Positions 51,497 to 63,887 are shown, numbered from the stretch's first letter. The stretch is DNA of 64,000 nucleotides from Pelomonas margarita (GCF_043555875.1 NZ_JBIGHW010000003.1:434001-498000), one strand, 5' to 3'. A program made the numbers and translations. The notes: generated from the sequence alone by a model not told the origin.

Positions 51497-51904
51497 TCCT
51501 ATCACTCCTGATGTGCGCGGCAGGCCGCGCGGGGCTTTGCAGATTCGGTGGGCGATCCGGCGCATGCGCGTCGTCTTGCTCCAGACGCGGAATTGTCATG
51601 ACTTTCTGTGACAGAACTTTACGGGTAAGTCAGAAGTGGCCGTTTTTAGAGCCGCCTCCCCGCAGACGAGCACCAGGGCAGTGCACCGGACAGCCTGAAC
51701 AGGCCACGGCGTCGACGCTTCTTCCGCCGGGATTCCCCAGGGAAGCGGCTGCCTTCCGACGGCTTCGGGGCACCAGATTGGGCGCGCTAGCCCCCAAAGG
51801 CAGCGTGCAAAGGAAGGGGTGGGCACTGTCGTGAAACCGCGACAAACACCCGCAACAGTCGCGCTCCTAAGATCGGCGCCCTCCTCAGAACCTGGCTCCC
51901 ACCC
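51497..51904. other. 408-base divergent gap before the TonB-dependent receptor and the nucleotidase
   Basis: No gene is visible. It holds a perfect 13-base palindrome TTCTGTGACAGAA (51604-51616), about 110 bases upstream of the receptor ATG, adjacent to GTCATGAC. A CGCGAC-N14-GTCGCG dyad (51838-51863) lies near a -10-like TAAGAT, about 35 bases before the nucleotidase ATG. These are candidate operators; none is a recognised Fur box. Confidence 0.5.
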
Positions 51905-53572
51905 ATGCAACTCCGCCTCAGCGCCGTCGTCATCGCCGGCCTCCTGCTCGCCGGCTGCGCCGCCCAACCGCCCGCTCGCACGACCGAGCTGACGCTGCTG
52001 TCCATCAACGACTTCCACGGCAACATCCAGCCCGCCAAACCCACGCCGCTGATGCCCCGGCTGCCCGACCCCGCCACCGGCGAGGTCAAGGCCCAGCCGG
52101 CTGGCGGCGTGGCGCACCTTGCTACCGCCATGGCGCAGCTCAAGGCCAAGAATCCCGACGCGGTCATCGTCGCTGGCGGCGACCTGATCGGCGCCTCGCC
52201 GCAGATTTCCAACCTGCTGCGCGACGAGCCCACGCTCGCCGCGCTGGGACAGCTGGGCATCAGTGCCAGCGCCCTGGGCAACCACGAGCTGGACGCCGGC
52301 CTGCCCGAGCTGCTGCGCCAGGCGCGCGGCGACTGCGCGCCCGCCGGCTGCCTGTGGCCGGGCTACAAGGGCCCGGGCTTCCCCTTCCTGGGCGCCAACG
52401 TGCTGGACGCCGCCACGGGCAAGCCGCTGCTGCCCACCCATGTCATGCGGCAGGCCGGCACGCTCAAGGTCGCCATCGCCGGCGTCGCCACCAAGGACAC
52501 GCCGCAGGTCATCGTCGCCAAAGCCATCCAGGGCCTGCGCTTCGCCGACGAGGCGGACACGCTGAACGCGCTGGTGCCCCAGCTCAAGGCCGAAGGGGCG
52601 CAGGTGCTGGTCGCCGTGATGCATGAGGGCGGCGTGCAGGGCCGCGACGGTGCGGCCAACGATCCCAGCTACGCCTGTCCCACGCTGACCGGCCGCGTGC
52701 ACGACATCGCCAAGCGCCTGGACCCGGCCTACGCCATCATCATCGGCGGCCACACCCACCAGGCCTACACCTGCAAGATCAACGGCCGCCTCGTTGTTCA
52801 GGCCGGCAGCTACGGCGGCTGGATCACGGAGAGCAAGCTCACGCTCGACGCCAGCGGCCGCGTGCTGGCCGCCAGCGCCGTGAACCATCCGGTGCTGCAG
52901 TCCGTCTACGCGCCCAACCCGGCCCTGGCCGACCTGGTGGCCCGCGCCGCCGCACTGACCGAGGCCGCACGCATGAAGCCCGTGGCGACGCTGTCGCGCG
53001 GCGCCGTGCGCAGCAGCAAGCCGCCGCATGGCGATACGCCGCTGGGCAACCTCATCGCCGACAGCCAGCTGGCCTTCGCCCGCAAGCACGGCCCGGCCGA
53101 CATCGCCTTCATGAACCCGGGCGGCATCCGCGCCGACCTGGTGGTCGAGCCCGGCAAGCCCACGACCATGAGCGACCTGCTGGCCATCCAGCCCTTTGGC
53201 AACGAGATCGTCGTGCTGACCATGACCGGCCAGCAGCTGTGGGACGTGCTGCAGCGCCAGCTTCCCAAGGGCGATGCCGCCCCGCGCCTGCTGCAGCCCT
53301 CATGGACGCTGCGCTACCGCTGGCGCACCGGCCCCGACGGCGTGGCCCAGCTGGGCGACATCCTCATCGACGGCCAGCCGCTGGAGCGCACCCGGGACTA
53401 CCGCATCGTCGTCAACAACTTCCTGGCCGAAGGCGGCGACGCGCAAGCCGGTTTCCGTCATGGCCGCGATCGGGCCGTGCTGGGCACCGACATCGATGCA
53501 CTCGTCGCCCTGCTGTCCAGCCAGCCGCAGGCGGTGGAGCGCATCGAGGCCGGGCGCATCGTGCGCGAGTGA
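51905..53572 (+). CDS. Lipoprotein 5'-nucleotidase/metallophosphatase (UshA-type)
   Basis: The 555-residue product has a lipobox signal (VIAGLLLAGCA). The metallophosphatase domain has motifs SINDFHGNI, GGDLIGASPQ, GNHELDAG and IIGGHTHQAY. The C-terminal 5'-nucleotidase domain has IAFMNPGGIRADL and PFGNEIVVLTMTGQQLWDVL. It probably hydrolyses extracellular nucleotides or cyclic nucleotides and releases nucleosides and phosphate. It is likely periplasmic and membrane-anchored. No partner gene adjoins it. Confidence 0.92.
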   Translation: MQLRLSAVVIAGLLLAGCAAQPPARTTELTLLSINDFHGNIQPAKPTPLMPRLPDPATGEVKAQPAGGVAHLATAMAQLKAKNPDAVIVAGGDLIGASPQISNLLRDEPTLAALGQLGISASALGNHELDAGLPELLRQARGDCAPAGCLWPGYKGPGFPFLGANVLDAATGKPLLPTHVMRQAGTLKVAIAGVATKDTPQVIVAKAIQGLRFADEADTLNALVPQLKAEGAQVLVAVMHEGGVQGRDGAANDPSYACPTLTGRVHDIAKRLDPAYAIIIGGHTHQAYTCKINGRLVVQAGSYGGWITESKLTLDASGRVLAASAVNHPVLQSVYAPNPALADLVARAAALTEAARMKPVATLSRGAVRSSKPPHGDTPLGNLIADSQLAFARKHGPADIAFMNPGGIRADLVVEPGKPTTMSDLLAIQPFGNEIVVLTMTGQQLWDVLQRQLPKGDAAPRLLQPSWTLRYRWRTGPDGVAQLGDILIDGQPLERTRDYRIVVNNFLAEGGDAQAGFRHGRDRAVLGTDIDALVALLSSQPQAVERIEAGRIVRE

Positions 53573-53711
53573 CCCAGCTGCACTGACCCGCAGCGTAGCC
53601 TAGGGGAAACACGTCGCCACTTGCAGCGACGCCCGGCAACACACGGGCAGCCGCCACCCCTAGACTCAAGCGACCGGCATCGTTGGCCGGGGCCAGCGGT
53701 TCGGGGGAGCG

Positions 53712-56302
<2,591 letters not shown>

Positions 56303-56306
<4 letters not shown>

Positions 56307-57241
56307 TGCAGCTCTCGCTGCCCCAGTTCAGCCCGCTGCCGGCGGCTCCGGGCGTGCCCGGGCGGCGCCCACGCCTGCTCATCGTCGACGACCAGCCTGT
56401 CAACATCCAGGCCTTGCACCGCGTCTTCGCGGCCGACTGCCAGGTGCTCATGGCCACCGACGGCGCCCAGGCGCTGAAGCTGTGCCGCGAGCGCCAGCCC
56501 GACCTCGTGCTGCTGGACGTACAGATGCCTGGCATGGACGGCCACCAGCTGTGCGCCGAGCTCAAGGCCGATCCGCTGCTGCGCACCATCCCGGTCGTCT
56601 TCGTCACGGCGCAGGACCACCCGGATGACGAAACCCGCGGCCTGGACGCCGGTGCGGCCGACTTCATCACCAAGCCCTTCAACCCCGCCGTCGTGCGCGC
56701 CCGGGTGCGCACGCAGCTCACGCTCAAGGCCCAGGCCGACCTGCTGCGCGAACTGGCCTTCATCGACGGCCTGACCGGCATGCACAACCGGCGCCACTTC
56801 GACGAGCGCTTCGCCGCCGAGGCCGGCCGTGCCCAGCGGACGCGGGCGCCACTGGCGGTGGCGCTGGTGGATGTGGATCACTTCAAGCGCTACAACGACG
56901 CGCTGGGCCACCTGGCCGGCGACGACTGCCTGCGCCGCATCGCCACTGCGCTGCGCGCCTGCCTGCGCCGTCCCACCGACCTGCTGGCCCGCTACGGCGG
57001 CGAGGAGTTCGTCTGCCTGCTGCCCGACACCGACCTGGCCGGCGCCATCGGTGTGGCGCAGCTGCTGGAAGCCACCGTGCGCGGGCTGGCGCTGCCGCAC
57101 CCCGGGCAGGCGGACGGCGTGACCGTCAGCGTCGGCGTGGCGGCCGGCACCAAGACGGCCGACCTGCTGGACAACGCCGACAAGGCCCTCTACCTCGCCA
57201 AGGCCGCCGGCCGCGGGCGGGTCAGCTGGCTGGTCAGCTGA
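56303..57241 (+). CDS. Response regulator with GGDEF domain (diguanylate cyclase)
   Basis: The 312-residue protein has an N-terminal receiver (LLIVDDQPVNIQAL; LVLLDVQMPGMDGH; K in TKPFNPA) joined to a GGDEF domain with RYGGEEF in the active site. An RxxD inhibitory site lies five residues upstream (RPTDLLARYGGEEF), so c-di-GMP feedback should operate. It is coupled to the hybrid kinase gene (ATGA overlap); phosphorylation by that kinase is the obvious input. Its product can act on the YcgR-like protein at 18168. Confidence 0.93.
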
Positions 57242-57273
57242 GGCTGGCGGTTGGCCCTCGCCCCCCAAACGGC

Positions 57274-57305
57274 GACGCCCCCAGACCTTGCGGTCGGGGG
57301 GCGTC
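57274..57305 (+). terminator. GC-rich hairpin between the GGDEF gene and tRNA-Gly
   Basis: GACGCCCCC and GGGGGCGTC pair, with an inner GACC/GGTC stem and a TTGC loop. It lacks a clear T-run on either strand; it may serve the GGDEF gene or the leftward tRNA. Confidence 0.5.
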
Positions 57306-57311
57306 TGGATC

Positions 57312-57385
57312 TGGAGCGGGTGATGGGAATCGAACCCACGTATCGAGCTTGGGAAGCTAGCGTTCTACCATTGAACTACACCCGC
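57312..57385 (-). tRNA. tRNA-Gly (anticodon CCC)
   Basis: The 74-base gene folds as a tRNA with encoded CCA end: 7-bp acceptor GCGGGTG/CACCCGC, D-arm GTTC-GAAC, anticodon loop TTCCCAA (anticodon CCC, reading GGG) and T-arm GTGGG TTCGATT CCCAT. In the anticodon stem, CTAGC and GCTCG leave a T28-C42 mismatch. No other RNA gene was seen in the window. Confidence 0.93.
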
Positions 57386-57466
57386 AGCGACGCGGATTAT
57401 GGCGCGTCTTCGGGGCTCCCGCGCTGACGAAACGCACAGGCCTGTCGCAACGCTACAGTCAGCCGC

Positions 57467-60034
57467 ATGATGTCTGCCGCCGCCTCTGACCCGCGCCCGC
57501 CCGCCGTTGCCCTGCTTGCCTGGCGGCAGTTGCTGAGGGACTGGCGGGCCGGCGAACTGCGGCTGCTGATGCTGGCAGTGACGCTGGCCGTGGCAGCCCT
57601 GTGCGCCGTGGCCTTCCTGTCGGACCGGCTGGACCAGGGTCTGCGTCGCGATGCGGCCCAGCTGATCGGCGGCGACGCGGTCGTCGCCAGCGACCAGCCC
57701 ACGCCGCCCGCCATCGTCGACCTGGCGCAGACCTTGAAGCTCGCCACCGTGCGCAGCGCCGTCTTCCCGAGCATGGCGCGCGCCGAAGACGCCCAGGGCG
57801 GCGAGAGCCGGCTGGCGTCGGTCAAGTCGGTCAGCGACGGCTACCCGCTGCGCGGCCGGGTCCAGCTGCGCGAGGCTCTGCCGGGCCGCAGCGGCGCGCC
57901 GGCAGCGGGCGAAGTCTGGATCGACCCTGCGCTGGCCGATGCACTCAACCTCAAGCTCGGCGACATGCTGCTGCTGGGCGAGAGCAGGCTCCGGCTGGCC
58001 GCGCTGATCGAGACCGAACCCGATCGCGGCGGCGGCTTCATCAATTTCGCGCCACGCGTGATGCTCAACGAGGTGGACCTGGCGGCCACGCAGCTGGTGC
58101 AGCCGGCCAGCCGCCTGACCTACCGCCTGGCGGTCGTGCCCGGCCCCGGCGCACCCGCGGATGCCATGAAGCGCTTCACGCGCGACGCCGCGCAATTGCT
58201 GGAGCAGCAGAAGCTGCGCGGCGTGCGACTGGAGTCCATGGAGGCCGGCCGCCCCGAGATGCGCCAGACGCTGGACCGCGCCGGGCGCTTCCTGCGGCTG
58301 GTGGCCATGCTGTCGGCGCTGCTGGCCGCCGTGGCGGTCGCGCTGGCCGCCCGGGACTTCGCGGCGCGGCATCTGGATGCCTGCGCGATGCTGCGCGTGC
58401 TGGGCCAGCCGCAGCGCCGCATTGCCTGGGCCTACGGGCTGGAGTTCTTGCTGGCCGGCCTGGCCGCCAGCGCGGTGGGCGTGCTGCTGGGGCTGGCCCT
58501 GCACCAGGTGTTCGTGTCGCTGCTGTCCGGCCTGATCGACGTGGCACTGCCCGCGCCCAGCCTGTGGCCGGCGCTGCTGGGGCTGGGGCTGGGGCTGTCG
58601 CTGCTGATGGGCTTCGGGCTGCCGCCCGTGCTGCAGCTGGCGGCCGTGCCGCCGCTGCGCGTGATCCGGCGCGACCTGGGCGCCCCCAAGGCCGGCTCGC
58701 TGCTCGTGCTGGGCGCGGGCGTGGCAGGCCTGGCAGGCATCCTGCTCGTGCTGGCGGGCGACCTGAAGCTGGGCGCCATCGCGGCGGGCGGCTTCGCCGG
58801 CGCGGTGCTGGTGTTCGCGGCGCTGGCCTGGCTGGCGGTCAAGCTGCTGCGGCGCATCGTGCCGTCCAACATCAGCCATGCCGGCGTGCCGCGCTGGCTG
58901 CTGCTGGCCACGCGCCAGGTGGCCGCACGGCCCGGCTTCGCGGTGATGCAGGTGTCGTCGCTGGCCGTAGGCTTGCTGGCACTCGCGCTGCTGGTGCTGC
59001 TGCGCACCGAGCTGATCGACAGCTGGCGGGCCGCCACGCCGGCCTCGGTGCCGGACCGTTTCGTCATCAATATCCAGCCCGACCAGGGCGAGGCCTTCCA
59101 GCGCACGCTGGCCAACGCCGGCGTCACCGGCTACGACTGGTATCCGATGTTCCGCGGCCGGCTCACGGCGCTCAGGGGCGAGCCGGTGCAGGCCAAGCGC
59201 TTCAGCGATGACCGGGCACAGCGCCTGGCCGAGCGCGAGTTCAACCTCAGCCACGCTGCCGCCATGCCCGAGCACAACACGCTGTTGCAGGGCCGCTGGG
59301 GCAGCGCCCCGCCCGGCGAGATGGGTCTGAGCGTGGAAGCCGGCCTGGCCGAGACGCTGGGCGTGAAGCTGGGCGACACGATGAGCTTTGACATCGCCGG
59401 GCAGGTGGTGCAGGGCCGCATCACCAGCCTGCGCAAGGTGGACTGGTCGTCCATGCGCGCGAACTTCTTCGTGCTGTTCGAGCAGGCCGCGCTGCCGGAC
59501 CTGCCCACCACGCTGATCGCCGCCTACCGCACGCCGGCCGCCGGCAAGCTGGACCGCGAGCTGGCACGGCAGTTCCCCAACCTGACGGTCATCGACGTGT
59601 CGGCGCAGATCCAGCAGGTACAGCGCGTGCTCGATCAGGTCATCCAGGCCGTCCAGTTCCTGTTCGCGTTCACGCTGGCCTCGGGGCTGGTGGTGCTGAT
59701 CGCCGCCGTCAGCAGCACGCGAGAGGCGCGCGCCAGAGAGTTCGGGCTGATGCGGGCGCTGGGCGCCGCCTCGTCGCTGCTCGCCAAGGTGCAGCGGGCA
59801 GAGCTGCTGGGGGTGGGCGCGCTGGCCGGCTTCCTGGCCGGGGCGGTGGCATTGCTGCTGGCCGGGCTGATGGTGCACTTCGTGTTCGAGTTCCCCTGGA
59901 AGATCAACCTCTGGGTGCCCGCAGCCAGCGCCGCGGGTGGCGCCCTGCTGGCCTGGAGCGCCGGGTGGTGGAGCCTGCGCGGCGTGCTGCAGCGCCCCGT
60001 GGTGCAGACGCTTCGCGAGGCCGAGGCCGAATGA
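57467..60034 (+). CDS. FtsX-type ABC permease, YbbP-like
   Basis: The 855-residue membrane protein has about ten membrane helices in two FtsX-type repeats (LRLLMLAVTLAVAALCAVAF near 33-52; helices at ~270-420, ~430-510 and ~730-850). Large periplasmic domains lie between them. Markers are AREFGLMRALGAASSLLAKVQ at the C-terminus and RHLDACAMLRVLGQPQRRIA in the middle. Such permeases work with a LolD-like ATPase, but no ATPase gene lies next to it here. Its stop overlaps the next kinase gene by 4 bases (ATGA). Cargo is unknown. Confidence 0.88.
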   Translation: MMSAAASDPRPPAVALLAWRQLLRDWRAGELRLLMLAVTLAVAALCAVAFLSDRLDQGLRRDAAQLIGGDAVVASDQPTPPAIVDLAQTLKLATVRSAVFPSMARAEDAQGGESRLASVKSVSDGYPLRGRVQLREALPGRSGAPAAGEVWIDPALADALNLKLGDMLLLGESRLRLAALIETEPDRGGGFINFAPRVMLNEVDLAATQLVQPASRLTYRLAVVPGPGAPADAMKRFTRDAAQLLEQQKLRGVRLESMEAGRPEMRQTLDRAGRFLRLVAMLSALLAAVAVALAARDFAARHLDACAMLRVLGQPQRRIAWAYGLEFLLAGLAASAVGVLLGLALHQVFVSLLSGLIDVALPAPSLWPALLGLGLGLSLLMGFGLPPVLQLAAVPPLRVIRRDLGAPKAGSLLVLGAGVAGLAGILLVLAGDLKLGAIAAGGFAGAVLVFAALAWLAVKLLRRIVPSNISHAGVPRWLLLATRQVAARPGFAVMQVSSLAVGLLALALLVLLRTELIDSWRAATPASVPDRFVINIQPDQGEAFQRTLANAGVTGYDWYPMFRGRLTALRGEPVQAKRFSDDRAQRLAEREFNLSHAAAMPEHNTLLQGRWGSAPPGEMGLSVEAGLAETLGVKLGDTMSFDIAGQVVQGRITSLRKVDWSSMRANFFVLFEQAALPDLPTTLIAAYRTPAAGKLDRELARQFPNLTVIDVSAQIQQVQRVLDQVIQAVQFLFAFTLASGLVVLIAAVSSTREARAREFGLMRALGAASSLLAKVQRAELLGVGALAGFLAGAVALLLAGLMVHFVFEFPWKINLWVPAASAAGGALLAWSAGWWSLRGVLQRPVVQTLREAEAE

Positions 60035-63000
60035 GCGCGCCGGCCCGCAGCGTCGGCCGCTACCTGGCCCTGTCTGCGGGCATCACGCTCATCTATTACC
60101 TGCTCGGGCGGCTGGGTCTGCTGATGGTGCTGCCGCCCTACCAGGTGGCGCCGCTGTACCCGGCCGCCGGCTGGGGCCTGGCGATGCTGCTGGTGCTGGG
60201 GCCGCGCTACCTGCCGGCCGTGGCGCTGGGCTCGTTCATCGTGCAGGCCACGACGATGAGCAACCAGGGCGAGCAGATGCTGCCGCTGGCCGCAGGCATA
60301 GGCTGCGGCGCGGCAGCCCAGGCTGCATTCGGCGCACGGCTGATGCAGCGGTGGTGCGGGCGGCAGATGGTGCTGGCTTCGCCACGTGAGATTGCCGCCT
60401 ACCTGGCCGCTGCGGCCCTGGCCGGCTGCATCAGCCCGAGCTGCGCCACCTTGCTGCTGCGTGGGACCGATGTCATCACCAACGCGCAGATGGCACTGGT
60501 CTGGATGACCTGGTGGACCGGGGACCTGATGGGTGTGCTGATCGCGACGCCCATCACGCTGGCGCTGCTGGGTCAACCCGACGCCGCCTGGGCCGTGCGA
60601 CGCTTCAGTGTGGGTCTGCCGCTGCTGCTGACGACGCTGATCGTCGGCCTCGGGGTGGCCACGACGATGGCCTGGGACCGGCAGAGCCATCGCGCCGAGT
60701 TCGCGCGCGAGGCTGGCAACGCGGCGCAAACACTGGCCAGCCGGCTGCGCGAGCCGTTGCTGGCCCTGGAGGGCGTGCATGCGCTGGTGAAAGCCCAGCC
60801 CCGCCTCACCCGGGAGGCCTTCGCCCACGCAACGAGCGGATTCCTCCGCGAGGACAGCTCGCTGATCGCGCTGGGGCTGGCGCTGACGGTACCCCGGGCG
60901 CAGCTGGCGGGGTTCACCGCTGCAGCCGCGCCTGATCGTTTTCCCGGCGGCTACGGGGTGCGTGACCGCGCCCGTGCTGGCGACATCCGCACATCGCCCG
61001 ACGAGGACGTCACCGCCATCCGGCTCATAGAACCGCTGTCGCGCAACGCTGGCGCGTTGGGCATCAACATCCGCAGCATCCCCGTGGTGCGACGCGCCAC
61101 CGAGCAGGCGGCGCGGCTGGGACGCCCGGTGGCGTCCATGGGCTTCCACTTGTCTCAGGACCGGGACGGCGGCGTGGGCGTCGTCGTCTACCAGGCGCTG
61201 GACCGGTCGGCCCAGTCAGGCACTGCAGCCACGGGCGGCTACGTGTTCGCCACGCTGCGGCCCGACCTGCTGCTGTCCCGGCTGGCCGCCGACTGGCCGT
61301 CCCGACTGGGTGCCTGCCTGGTAGACATGACGCCGGGCACAGCATCTCCACGCCTGGGAGGACGACTGGGTTGCGAGGCGATTCAGGGCAGTCCGACCGC
61401 GCTGCTGCCGCCAGTGACCGTGCCACTGGAATTCGGCGGGCAGCGCTGGGAGGCACGCTTCTACGACCTGCCCGGCCAGGCGCCACCACCTGGGCGCAGT
61501 TGGGCGTTCGCGCTGGCTGGCCTGCTGACGACGGCCATGGTGGGCGCCTTGCTGTTGCTGATGTCCGGCCGCACTCGCCATGTGGAGTCGCAGATCGCCG
61601 AGCGCACTGCCGAGCTGCAGCGCGAGATCGCCAGCCGAGCCGGAGGCGAGCAGGCCCTGCGGCTGAGCGAGCAGCGCTTTCGCAGCATCTTCGAGACGGC
61701 ACCCGTGGGCATCGTCTTCACCGACCTGAACGGCGGCTTCCAGGAGGTCAACACGTATTTCTGCCACCTGGTGGGGCACCCGGCAGACGCGCTGATGGGG
61801 CGGCGCAGCATCGACGTGACCCACCCCGACGACCGCCGCGAGGACGTCCGCCTGGCGCGCCGCCTGATGCGCGGCGAACTGCCCTTCTACCGCCGCCTGA
61901 AGCGCTACCTGCGGCCAGACGGCAGCGTGGCCCATGCCCGTGTGCTCGTCAGCCTGCTGCGCGGCGACGACGGCCGGCCGCACCGGCTGGTGGGCGTGGT
62001 CGAGGACATCACGGACCAGCTGCGCATCGAGGAGCTCGGTCGCGCCCGAGAGGCCGCCGAGGCCGCCAACCTGGCCAAGAACGAGTTCCTCTCGCGCATG
62101 AGCCACGAGCTGCGCACCCCCATGAACGCCATCCTGGGCTTCACGCAGCTGATGCAGATGGATGCAGGCGAGCCCCTGCCCCCAGGGCAGCGCGCCCGCG
62201 CCCAACAGATCGCGCAGGCGGGCTGGCACCTGCTGGAGATGATCAACGACACGCTGGACCTCTCGCGCATCGAGACCGGCTCCCTGCGGCTGGCCCTCGT
62301 GCCGCTGGAGCTGCCGCCGCTGCTGGCCCGCGCGCTGGCGATGGTCCAGCAGAACGCCGCCGAGCTGGGGCTGTCCATCAGCCAGCGCCTGGCGCCTGCG
62401 GCGTTGCGCGCCATTGGCGACCCCACCCGCGTGACACAGGTGCTGACCAACCTGCTCAGCAATGCCGTCAAGTACAACCGCCCGGGTGGCAGCATCACCA
62501 TCGAGGTCAGCTGCCCGCAGCCCGGCTGGGTGGAGACCGCCGTGCGCGACACCGGGCTGGGGCTGACGCAGGAGCAACGGGACGCACTCTTCCAGCCCTT
62601 CAACCGCCTGGGCCGCGAGGGCAGCGGCCTGCCCGGCACCGGCATCGGACTGGTCATCAGCCAGCGGCTCGCCGAGATGATGGGCGGCAGCCTGCGGGCC
62701 GAGGCCGTCGATGGCCCGGGCGCGTGCTTCGTGCTGCGCCTGCCAGCGGCCAGCACCGCACCGACCGGCACGGCCGAGGCCGGCCTGCAGGAGCCCAGCC
62801 GGCCCACGGCCGCAGCGCACCGGCGCGTGCTCTACGTCGAGGACAACCCGCTGAATGTCGAGGTCATGCGCGGCATCCTGGCGCAGCGCCCCGGGCTGGA
62901 GCTGGAGATCGCACCGACGCTGGAAGCCGGCTGGCGGGCCCTGCGCGAACGCTCGCCCGAACTGCTCTTGCTGGATTGGCAATTGCCCGACGGCGACGGA

Positions 63001-63207
63001 CTGGCTCTGCTGCAGCGGCTGCAACAACAGGGCGTCGCGGCACCACCGGCCGTCGTCGTGTCAGCCAACGCACAGCCCGAGCAGATCGCGCTGGCCCGGC
63101 AGGCCGGCGCGCATCACTACGTCACCAAGCCGCTGGATGTGCGTGAACTGCTGGCCCTGGTTGACGATTTGTTGATGCAGGCCGGCGCCAAGGAGCGGGC
63201 AGAATGA
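60031..63207 (+). CDS. MASE1-CHASE-PAS hybrid histidine kinase
   Basis: The 1058-residue kinase starts with a MASE1 membrane domain (about 10-205). An extracytoplasmic CHASE domain follows (RTSPDEDVTAIRLIEPLSRN) with a further membrane helix near 490-510, then PAS (FRSIFETAPVGIVFTDLNGG). The kinase core has H692 (FLSRMSHELRTPMNAILGFT) and GTGIGLVISQRLAEMMG, and a C-terminal receiver with D982 (LLLDWQLPDGDG). It is coupled to the FtsX-type permease gene, an uncommon pairing. The ligand is unknown; a second CheW follows 31 bases downstream. Confidence 0.9.
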   Translation: MSAPARSVGRYLALSAGITLIYYLLGRLGLLMVLPPYQVAPLYPAAGWGLAMLLVLGPRYLPAVALGSFIVQATTMSNQGEQMLPLAAGIGCGAAAQAAFGARLMQRWCGRQMVLASPREIAAYLAAAALAGCISPSCATLLLRGTDVITNAQMALVWMTWWTGDLMGVLIATPITLALLGQPDAAWAVRRFSVGLPLLLTTLIVGLGVATTMAWDRQSHRAEFAREAGNAAQTLASRLREPLLALEGVHALVKAQPRLTREAFAHATSGFLREDSSLIALGLALTVPRAQLAGFTAAAAPDRFPGGYGVRDRARAGDIRTSPDEDVTAIRLIEPLSRNAGALGINIRSIPVVRRATEQAARLGRPVASMGFHLSQDRDGGVGVVVYQALDRSAQSGTAATGGYVFATLRPDLLLSRLAADWPSRLGACLVDMTPGTASPRLGGRLGCEAIQGSPTALLPPVTVPLEFGGQRWEARFYDLPGQAPPPGRSWAFALAGLLTTAMVGALLLLMSGRTRHVESQIAERTAELQREIASRAGGEQALRLSEQRFRSIFETAPVGIVFTDLNGGFQEVNTYFCHLVGHPADALMGRRSIDVTHPDDRREDVRLARRLMRGELPFYRRLKRYLRPDGSVAHARVLVSLLRGDDGRPHRLVGVVEDITDQLRIEELGRAREAAEAANLAKNEFLSRMSHELRTPMNAILGFTQLMQMDAGEPLPPGQRARAQQIAQAGWHLLEMINDTLDLSRIETGSLRLALVPLELPPLLARALAMVQQNAAELGLSISQRLAPAALRAIGDPTRVTQVLTNLLSNAVKYNRPGGSITIEVSCPQPGWVETAVRDTGLGLTQEQRDALFQPFNRLGREGSGLPGTGIGLVISQRLAEMMGGSLRAEAVDGPGACFVLRLPAASTAPTGTAEAGLQEPSRPTAAAHRRVLYVEDNPLNVEVMRGILAQRPGLELEIAPTLEAGWRALRERSPELLLLDWQLPDGDGLALLQRLQQQGVAAPPAVVVSANAQPEQIALARQAGAHHYVTKPLDVRELLALVDDLLMQAGAKERAE

Positions 63208-63238
63208 GGCGTCAATATTCACACTCCGCCCTGTTCCG

Positions 63239-63742
63239 ATGAGCTCCACCGACCTCGTTCCCGCCAACGCCGGCGCCCAGGCCGTGCAGACCGTGACCCG
63301 CACCGACGCGGCCCAGTTCCTGACCTTCCGCATCGGCGGCGAGGAATACGGCCTGGACATCCTGCGAGTGCAGGAAATCCGTTCCTATGAGGCGCCCACA
63401 CGCGTGGCCAATGCGCCGTCCTTCGTCAAGGGCGTCGTCAACCTGCGCGGCGTCATCGTGCCCATCCTGGATCTGCGCATCCGGCTGGGCCAGCCCGGCG
63501 AATACAACGCCTTCACCGTCGTCGTCGTGCTGAACGTGGCCGGCCGCGTGGTGGGCATCGTGGTGGACTCGGTGTCCGACGTGCTGGAACTCAGCACCGA
63601 TGAGATCAAGCCCCGGCCCGAAGTGCCCGCCGCCATGGACGCGCGCTTCATCACCGGCCTGGGCAAGCTCGGCGAGCGCATGCTCATCCTGCTGGACATC
63701 GAGGCCATGATCAAAAGCCCGGACTTCGGCCTGGTCGATTGA
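63239..63742 (+). CDS. cheW: Second CheW-like adaptor
   Basis: The 167-residue product has the CheW signature LTFRIGGEEYGLDILRVQEIR and NLRGVIVPILDLRIRLG, close to the CheW at 41860. It lies after the MASE1 kinase gene and away from receptors and CheA. It could serve other receptor arrays, replace the first CheW under some conditions, or link to the hybrid kinase (inference). Confidence 0.95.
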   Translation: MSSTDLVPANAGAQAVQTVTRTDAAQFLTFRIGGEEYGLDILRVQEIRSYEAPTRVANAPSFVKGVVNLRGVIVPILDLRIRLGQPGEYNAFTVVVVLNVAGRVVGIVVDSVSDVLELSTDEIKPRPEVPAAMDARFITGLGKLGERMLILLDIEAMIKSPDFGLVD

Positions 63743-63810
63743 CCCAAGTCAGTGCCCGCCCACTGTTTCAGCGGTGCCAACACAGCATTCCAGGCCAGGC
63801 AGCATCGGCC

Positions 63811-63837
63811 TTAGCACTCGCCGCGAGGGAGTGCTAA
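63811..63837 (+). promoter_or_regulatory. CIRCE element (HrcA operator) upstream of rpoH
   Basis: TTAGCACTC at 63811-63819 and GAGTGCTAA at 63829-63837 with a 9-base spacer, a perfect CIRCE. A -10-like TAATAT overlaps its right end (63835-63840), and TTAGCA at 63811 could serve as a -35 with an 18-base spacer. HrcA binding would block this promoter. Confidence 0.95.
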
Positions 63838-63887
63838 TATTCCTTCACCGCTGCATTTCACGCGGCGGTTAGCCAGGAATCAAGACG

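Noticed and set aside
44725..51511. Antisense open frames of about 870-970 codons across alaS and the TonB-dependent receptor
   Set aside because: Their products are rich in His, Arg, Gly, Leu and Gln repeats without domains. The sense genes have complete, recognisable domains.
57365..59878. A long antisense open frame opposite the FtsX-type permease
   Set aside because: The product is almost wholly Gln, His, Arg and Ala and matches no domain; it also covers the tRNA gene.
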